Positions 58,311 through 64,000 of a stretch of 64,000 nucleotides of DNA are shown here, piece by piece. The position numbers and the translations under genes were made by a program. Under the pieces are notes generated by a model, which made no database searches, was not told where the DNA came from, and worked only from the letters and a program-made list of their open reading frames with translations. Within the stretch, counting starts at the first letter, position 1, and each line of letters begins with the position of its first letter. The stretch lies in the NCBI GenBank assembly GCA_024364735.1, contig JAGFNQ010000967.1, forward strand, positions 551,538-615,537, given 5' to 3'. Origin of the DNA: Boesenbergia rotunda (taxonomy: Eukaryota > Streptophyta > Magnoliopsida > Zingiberales > Zingiberaceae).

Positions 58311-58450
58311 AGCTCTTCAAACCATCTTTTGTGCACTCAATAAAGATGAGGATGTGATCATGAACTCAATGATCATCGCAATTTCGAGGTATGTTCGAGT
58401 TACGAGGAGGTTTGATAATAAGAATGTAAAGCTCTTCAAACCATCTTTTT
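58300..58450 (+). repeat. Direct repeat at the 3' end of the TBL gene
   Basis: About 31 bases covering the stop codon and early 3' UTR (58300-58330, TAAAGCTCTTCAAACCATCT within it) recur at 58420-58450. An AATAAA signal lies between them at 58339-58344. Confidence 0.85.
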
Positions 58451-58451
58451 G

Positions 58452-58865
58452 TTGTTATGTAGTAGAATCAAAGGTAAATAGCATTTTTACATGTAAATAC
58501 TTGTAAAGAGACCTCAAACTCTCCCTGTTAACTATTTTTTTTCCATAATAAAATTGCTTTGTCTTTACATTGTTTACCCTTCTTGTTCTTGATTTGAATG
58601 TCGATAAAATTAATATGTTTATCGAGCTCAAAGGTTTTTTTGTTCTAGTTTGAATCTCGTTCTTTTTTTTTTCTATACATTGCTTAATGTTCATGGCGTT
58701 TGGTGCAGCCATAATTATCAAAATTTAATATTTAAAATTCATTTTAAATATTTCTAGTTTATCATTAAAATAAGCATTGTTTCTAATTAAAATACTTTTT
58801 TTAAAATTACTATTAAATTTAAAATAAAAAAATATTCAAAAATTTTAACATTAATAAAACCTTAA
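58452..58865. other. AT-rich spacer
   Basis: No gene or repeat of note is seen between the TBL 3' end and the hAT MITE. Confidence 0.6.
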
Positions 58866-58873
58866 GTTTTTTC

Positions 58874-59326
58874 TAGGGATGGCAATTTCACCCGAATCCG
58901 ACGGAGAATCCGACATCCGACCCGAATGGAGGAGGATATGAAGGGTACTATCAAATACCGATATCCGAGGAATAGTTAAATAAAAAATACCATATTACCT
59001 TAGAATTTTTTAATAATTTTATTTATTTAGACTAAGATGTCACATATCATTATAGATCGTTCCAAACCGTACTTGAAAATGAAATGAGAATGATTTTATT
59101 TGTTTATCTTTTTTTAAAATTATAGATATATATATTTTTAACTTTAATGTTAATTATAATGTATTTTGTTCAATGATATAGTTGGATAGAAAGAAAAAAA
59201 TTATTAGTATACAAGATATCCGATCCTTTAATGGGTATGGGTATATCCGATGGATATCCGATATCCGATGGATATGGGTACGGAGGATATAGAATCCGAC
59301 CCGAACCCGACCCATTGCCATCCCTA
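58874..59326. mobile_element. hAT MITE with 8-bp target duplication
   Basis: The 453-bp element starts TAGGGATGGCAAT and ends in its exact complement. It is flanked by GTTTTTTC at 58866-58873 and 59327-59334, a perfect 8-bp duplication as made by hAT transposases. Subterminal ATCCGA/CCGAC words repeat at both ends, together with GGATATCCGAT in the right half. There is no coding sequence. Confidence 0.93.
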
Positions 59327-59405
59327 GTTTTTTCAGTTATTAAATCCTATAAATATTTTAAAATTTTATTTTTATATTTTTGAAATTTAGTCTTGGGGCG
59401 GATCT

Positions 59406-59468
59406 AAACCCTAACTGGTGCATTTCGAAAACTCAAAACCCGACCCGATAAGGAGCATAAAACCCTAG
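59406..59468 (+). promoter_or_regulatory. Two telo-box motifs
   Basis: AAACCCTAA at 59406-59414 and AAACCCTAG at 59460-59468 lie about 0.5 kb upstream of the next start codon. Telo-boxes are common near the transcription start of plant genes for growth and translation. They probably lie at the core promoter, since a 5' UTR intron is likely between here and 59931. Confidence 0.5.
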
Positions 59469-59930
59469 TTATAACCGACCTTTTGACTCTTGTCCCTCTT
59501 CCTCGTCCCACTCCGTCAACACTCGTCGCTCTTCTCTCTGCTCGGCGACGCCCTCTCGCATTGATCTCTCTCCCTGCTTCCTTCCCCATCAGCTCGCTAT
59601 TAGCTCTACTTCCGTATTTGCGGTGGGATTACGGCTGTGGTGGAAGGTAGATGGCGGAAGCATGCGATCGAAGTGCTTTGGTAGGCAGATGATGTGCGGA
59701 ACCCTATTGAGTTGACTGTCTGAGGTCTCTTTTCTTTTGTCCTCACTTCAATTCTTTGATTTACTGTTCGATTTCATATTTGATATGTTAAAAAGTCGAG
59801 TGCGGTGATGGTAGAATCTCCCGTGTTTATTCTGTTGATGTGTTTGCGAAATGTTTTGTTTTTATCTTCCTCATGCAGGTTTCTCGACATTTTGTAGGCT
59901 CTTAGCAGATATTTTAAAGGTTTTTTCAGC

Positions 59931-62900
59931 ATGCAGGGCCTAAGTACTAGTTGTATTCAGCAAAGGTTTCCTCTAATTAGATGTTCCGATTCTAATGCCA
60001 AGAAGTCTGAACGACGAAGAAAGACAAGAGAGGAAAGGAGAACGATGGTGGAGTCATTTATCGACAAGTACTCATTCTTTCCTTGTTACTGGATTTCTCA
60101 TTGTCAGTAAAGAAATTTGTCTCTAGTTCTTTCTATTATTTTGTTTGCATGACTCTTGAATTTGTATTTTCTAGAATGAAAATTTATTTTCAATCACCTA
60201 TTGCCTTTTTTCTCCCTTCATCAAGTGTTGAATGAATATAATCCTTGGGAATACCCCGTTAACATGTCCCAAGATCCACATGTTTGAATTCACAAGCCTG
60301 AATGATCAAATCCTCTTTTAGTTGTTAGGATCAATGTCTGTTCCAGTTGTTTATTAGAAAAATGAAACCCATATATTAGGAATCGATGATGGCGATCAGA
60401 ACCAAATATTTTATCAGAATGAGAGAGAGAGTGCAAGCGACCAAGAATTAATCACTATCATTATAACTATTGTTTTGTGGTCAAAAGCATGGGAAAGCAA
60501 GGCTTTGCAATGTTTACTGAGTTTCTTAATGTGGTACATATTTTTGAGCAATTATCATAAATAAATACAGACATCTAATTTTTTTCATCCACAATTTGAA
60601 TCATCTATTTGTTTATGGAAACTTTTATACTATTTAAAAACATGAAGATGAATGCCTATTCTTTCTGCAAAATTTTGCTTTTAAATACTGGGAGAGTTAG
60701 CATTCCTGGAGTTTTTTTTTATTGATGATTTTTCATTAAATGTCTTTATATTATCATAGTCAAAATGAAGTTGTTTCATATCCTATTACAAATGTGCTGT
60801 CAGATACCGATTGTCAAATCAGGGTAAATTCCCTTCTCTTAATATGACACACAAGGAAGTTGGTGGATCGTTCTACATAGTTAGGGAAATTGTTAGAGAT
60901 TTAATTCAGGAAAATCGGGTGCTGGGTCCCGGTAGTCCAAGTATGAAACTACTCACTCTCAAAGATTGTTTGGAAGAACATGAGACTGAATTGTATACCA
61001 TGGATTCTGAGAATGAATTATCTGAGTTATCCATTGGACTTCCCATTGATGCGAAGCAGAAAGAAACATTTTCTCACCCATGTGGTGTCAAAGATACTGA
61101 TGAATTTATAGCACTTGAGAATAAGGATCTATTTGTACGTGAACAGGAATCTCAGATGGTATTCTCACATGTGATAGGTCATGGATTTGACCATCTACAA
61201 CAGAACACCTGTGGTGCAAAGGAGCATGATAATTTAGTCGCATATGAGTTTGATGAAGCGAACAAAAGAGAGCTATCGATTCAGATAGAAGTCAGTCATG
61301 AAATTAGTGCAGAAGTTCAAGGGGATATAGAAAGATTCAATAATTATACGGTTGAACAACCAAAACCTTTGTGTGGGACTTTGTCTCCTGCTGCTGAAGA
61401 TCAGCTGGTGCTGCCTGTAGATGTGAAGGAGGATTGTAATAGCCTTCCAGAGTCAGCAGACAAATTTACAAAAATCAATGAAAGCCATATGGCTGCTAGA
61501 CTACCAGAAGAGGAGAACTCTCTGAACTCATTGAATTCTGATCCTTTTTTCCATGATGTAGGAGTTGCTTCATTCTTATCTTTTGCCACTAAGAGTGATT
61601 TGGAATCAGTGTGCTTGGTAAAAGACAATATCATTAAATCCAAAGATTCTTTATCAAAGGAACAGAAATTGTCACATTTGCAAATTGATACACTTTCTAG
61701 TGCAAATGTAAGAGAGCTCATAAACGATGACTCTTCTGGATTAGATGGAGAAGCAAGCTTTACATCCGTGTCACAAAGTTTGCATGTCCCTTCATCTGCC
61801 ACTTCAGCGACTGAGGTCAGTTTTACAATAATTCTACTTTTGTGATTTTTCTGGTTATATGATTCTTCAATATCTTTATCATTTTTTTTTTCAAAATAGT
61901 TTCTCCAAGATTTAGGTATATCAGCAGTTCAGGATTGTTTGATTGAAGTCATTGTTTAACTTGTGTTAATATGACTTTGTCCAGTTTGAGAATAACCTCT
62001 TAAAAAGTGGAGGGAGAGAGTAAAATAGTACACAGCTGATCGAAGAAAAGGAGATGCAGTGATAAATATAATTTATGGGATAAGATTGTATATTATTGGC
62101 CAACAACCTGCAGGAGGAAGAGGTAGTAAACTAGTGGGCTGTGGAAAAAGAGCAAGAGAAAGGAAACTAGTATACAGGAGTTTTTTTGTAGCAGACTTCA
62201 ATATCCTACATTTTGTTACTCTGAGCATATATTGAGGTCTCCTAATTATTAGGGTGTCTCCCATCTGTACTTATGACCTTAATAAGATTCAATTCTGTAC
62301 CAATAAAATAGATACGAGTGCAACTCAAAATTTGAATCTGACATGTCTAAGTAGCATAAAAGCTATATATGAATGAAATCATTGGCCATGACAGATTTGC
62401 AGAATATATATGAACGAAATCATCTAAGAATGGGGGCAAAATCCTGCATAAATGGGTGTCTCTTGTGTCCGAGTGTCAACTTAAGTGTGTCTGGTAGTGT
62501 AGTTTCGGGAACTACATTAGTTATGAGTTTCGCAGGTGGAGTCCCTATGTCGTTGCCCTCGAGTGTCAATGCTGATAAACAGCATAAAACTTGTGGGATG
62601 GTAAGTAGAGGAGAGAGACACATGTAACTTGTCTGACCTCTGGTGCTTTTATCGGATTCATGTATATTCAATTTGTCTGACCTATGTCGTGCATCCAGAG
62701 AGACACATGTAACTTGTCTGACCTCTGGTGCTTTTATCGGATTCATGTATATTCAATTTGTCTGACCTATGTCGTGCATCCGTTGGAAGTCTGAAATAGT
62801 ACTTTTATCAAAGGAGTTTCTTCTACCTAGGTTTCTTTTTCAAATGCATATATTTTATCCTAGTTAATGTTTCTGCAACCGTAAACTAAATCAATGAATT

Positions 62901-63688
62901 GTTTCTGCAGGAACCTAGTATGCCTCAGGTTCATGTTATGGATACCACCAAGCACGAAGCCAAATGTGCTTTAGTTGAGCCACTTTTTCCAAGGATGGAA
63001 GAAGAAGCCGCAATGATATCGACTGCTGAGGATGAAAATGATAGTAGCACTAAGGACATGGGTACCTCTTCCAGCAGGTAAAGCTTGACACAAGTTTAAT
63101 GTCTTAAAATAATGTCTGCAATCTGTTTAATAATTGGAGCAGCAAGATTTTGGAAAAAGAAAAAAAATCTGGACGTTAACTTTTAAGTTACTTTGCAATA
63201 GATACATTTTAAAGTGAGAAGAATTGAATCGACAGCGTTTGAAAATAGTGTGGAATGTATAAGGGTCGAGGATGATGAACTTAATTGATTTAGAATATTT
63301 ATAAGGAATGTAATTTTAGATTTAAGTAGGTGATTATAAATAGGTATGACAAAATGGCTTGAGGATGACAATGGCGACCTAGTAGATCATCAAAATTGAA
63401 AACAAAAGGAGTGGCAGGTAAACTTGGACAAGAGAAGTTTATGGTTGAATTTCTTTTTAAAATGTTCATATTTTCATTGATAAAAAAATCATTTATCATG
63501 ATTTATATTGCATCAAAATTGTGTATCAAACTGAGCCCGAGGATAATCCGCGTTGACTAGGCATTCATTTCTCACAATGTTACAGCAAGAATGCAAATGG
63601 CAGTGAAGAAATGCAGTTGGAGAAGAATCCAGTGTGGGGTGCCATAAAAGCTTTTGTGAGCGCCTTCTTCAAGTTCTGGACGGAGTAG
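59931..63688 (+). CDS. At3g52170-like putative DNA-binding protein
   Basis: Four exons (59931-60067, 60804-61815, 62911-63077, 63586-63688) with GT-AG introns give 472 residues; the phases agree at each join. Residues 20-75 form the conserved part: a basic run (ERRRKTREERR), MVESFIDKYR, then FPSLNMTHKEVGGSFY and VREIVRDLIQENRVLGPG. This block is what I recall from Arabidopsis At3g52170, annotated only as DNA-binding. The middle 300 residues are acidic, Ser-rich and probably unstructured. The end is aromatic and conserved-looking (PVWGAIKAFVSAFFKFW). A CAG acceptor immediately before the ATG (59927-59929) suggests a spliced 5' leader. The biochemical role is unknown; a plastid or nuclear location would need the N-terminus tested. 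Confidence 0.85.
62612..62781. repeat. Perfect 85-bp tandem duplication in intron 2
   Basis: Units 62612-62696 and 62697-62781 appear identical, starting AGAGAGACACATGTAACTTG and ending GTCGTGCATCC. The duplication lies in intron 2 of the At3g52170-like gene, well away from both splice sites. Confidence 0.92.
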
Positions 63689-63879
63689 ATGTCTGATAAT
63701 ACAAATCGCTACAATCCTTCTTAAATCTGTAAGAGAAAAATACAATTGTTCCACTTATTCGGTTTTTGTTTTTGTTTTTTAATCTTGCACTTGAATAAGA
63801 AGCTATTTGGAATTGTTCCTCTTATTTTGCCTGATGCATCTACATTGATTATCAATTCGTTACGTTTTACAAATAATAA
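63689..63879. other. 3' flank of the At3g52170-like gene
   Basis: AT-rich sequence with the probable 3' UTR. A string TACATTGATTATCAATTCGT at 63841-63860 is repeated at 63880-63899, where it meets the GRAS fragment. Confidence 0.6.
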
Positions 63880-63897
63880 TACATTGATTATCAATTC

Positions 63898-64000
63898 GTT
63901 CCGCCTACACCCTCGACCTCCCCTTCGAGTTCGTCACCGTGGCGGAGAAGGTCGGCAACCTCGACCCTAGCCGCCTCGGCGTCTCCTCCCGCCGCGAGGC
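63898..64000 (+). pseudogene. SCARECROW-like GRAS fragment, cut by the window end
   Basis: The last 100 bases read in frame as LPFEFVTVAEKVGNLDPSRL and GVSSRREA. This is the GRAS-domain segment of SCARECROW that precedes AVxVHWLxHSLYDVTGSD. SCARECROW is a nuclear transcription regulator of root endodermis patterning. Upstream the frame meets a TGA within about ten codons, and no AG acceptor exists between the AT-rich flank and the start of similarity. The segment therefore cannot be a normal internal exon and looks 5'-truncated. Base composition changes sharply to GC-rich at the join. The continuation lies beyond the window, so a rearranged but longer gene cannot be excluded. Confidence 0.6.

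Overview
The window is nuclear DNA of a flowering plant, probably a monocot. The evidence is GT-AG introns in plant-specific genes (LSM5, HIPP, TBL and RETICULATA-related families), plant LTR retrotransposons primed by initiator tRNA-Met, and an MCM4 fragment whose wording is close to what I recall of grass MCM4. The species cannot be fixed from the sequence. The layout is a few ordinary genes at both ends and a large nested transposon block between them.

Left arm (1-11027): the last two exons of a RETICULATA-related (DUF3411) gene on +, a complete four-exon LSM5 gene on -, then AT-rich spacer. Copies of a tRNA-derived SINE are scattered here, and a Tourist/Harbinger-like MITE sits in LSM5 intron 2.

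Transposon block (11033-43895): Copia-A (11033-22934, minus, target duplication GAAGT) carries a 3.2-kb CACTA element in its leader, which itself holds captured exons of MCM4 and of an unrecognised gene. Its 5' LTR was hit by two MITEs, one after the other, at a TTA site. Next comes an older Copia-B (23369-43895, plus, target duplication AAATT). Its interior is interrupted by a gag-only LTR element C (28615-32337, target duplication CACGA). Its 3' LTR is interrupted by a second gag-only LTR element D (33665-43603, minus, target duplication TAGAG). D has a tandem array of three LTR copies at its 5' end. All retrotransposon reading frames are broken.

Right arm (43901-64000): a HIPP metal-binding isoprenylated protein gene (+), a small OXIDATIVE STRESS 3-like gene (-), a decayed hAT transposon (+), a TRICHOME BIREFRINGENCE-LIKE gene (+), a hAT MITE with a perfect 8-bp target duplication, an At3g52170-like DNA-binding-protein gene (+), and at the edge a SCARECROW-like GRAS fragment joined abruptly to AT-rich DNA. 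The cellular genes are unrelated in function (RNA decay and splicing, metal binding, stress, cell-wall acetylation, plastid development); no cluster or pathway is evident. The most notable items are the MCM4-carrying CACTA element, the tandem LTR array with a shared breakpoint, and the MITE pair whose empty site survives in the opposite LTR.
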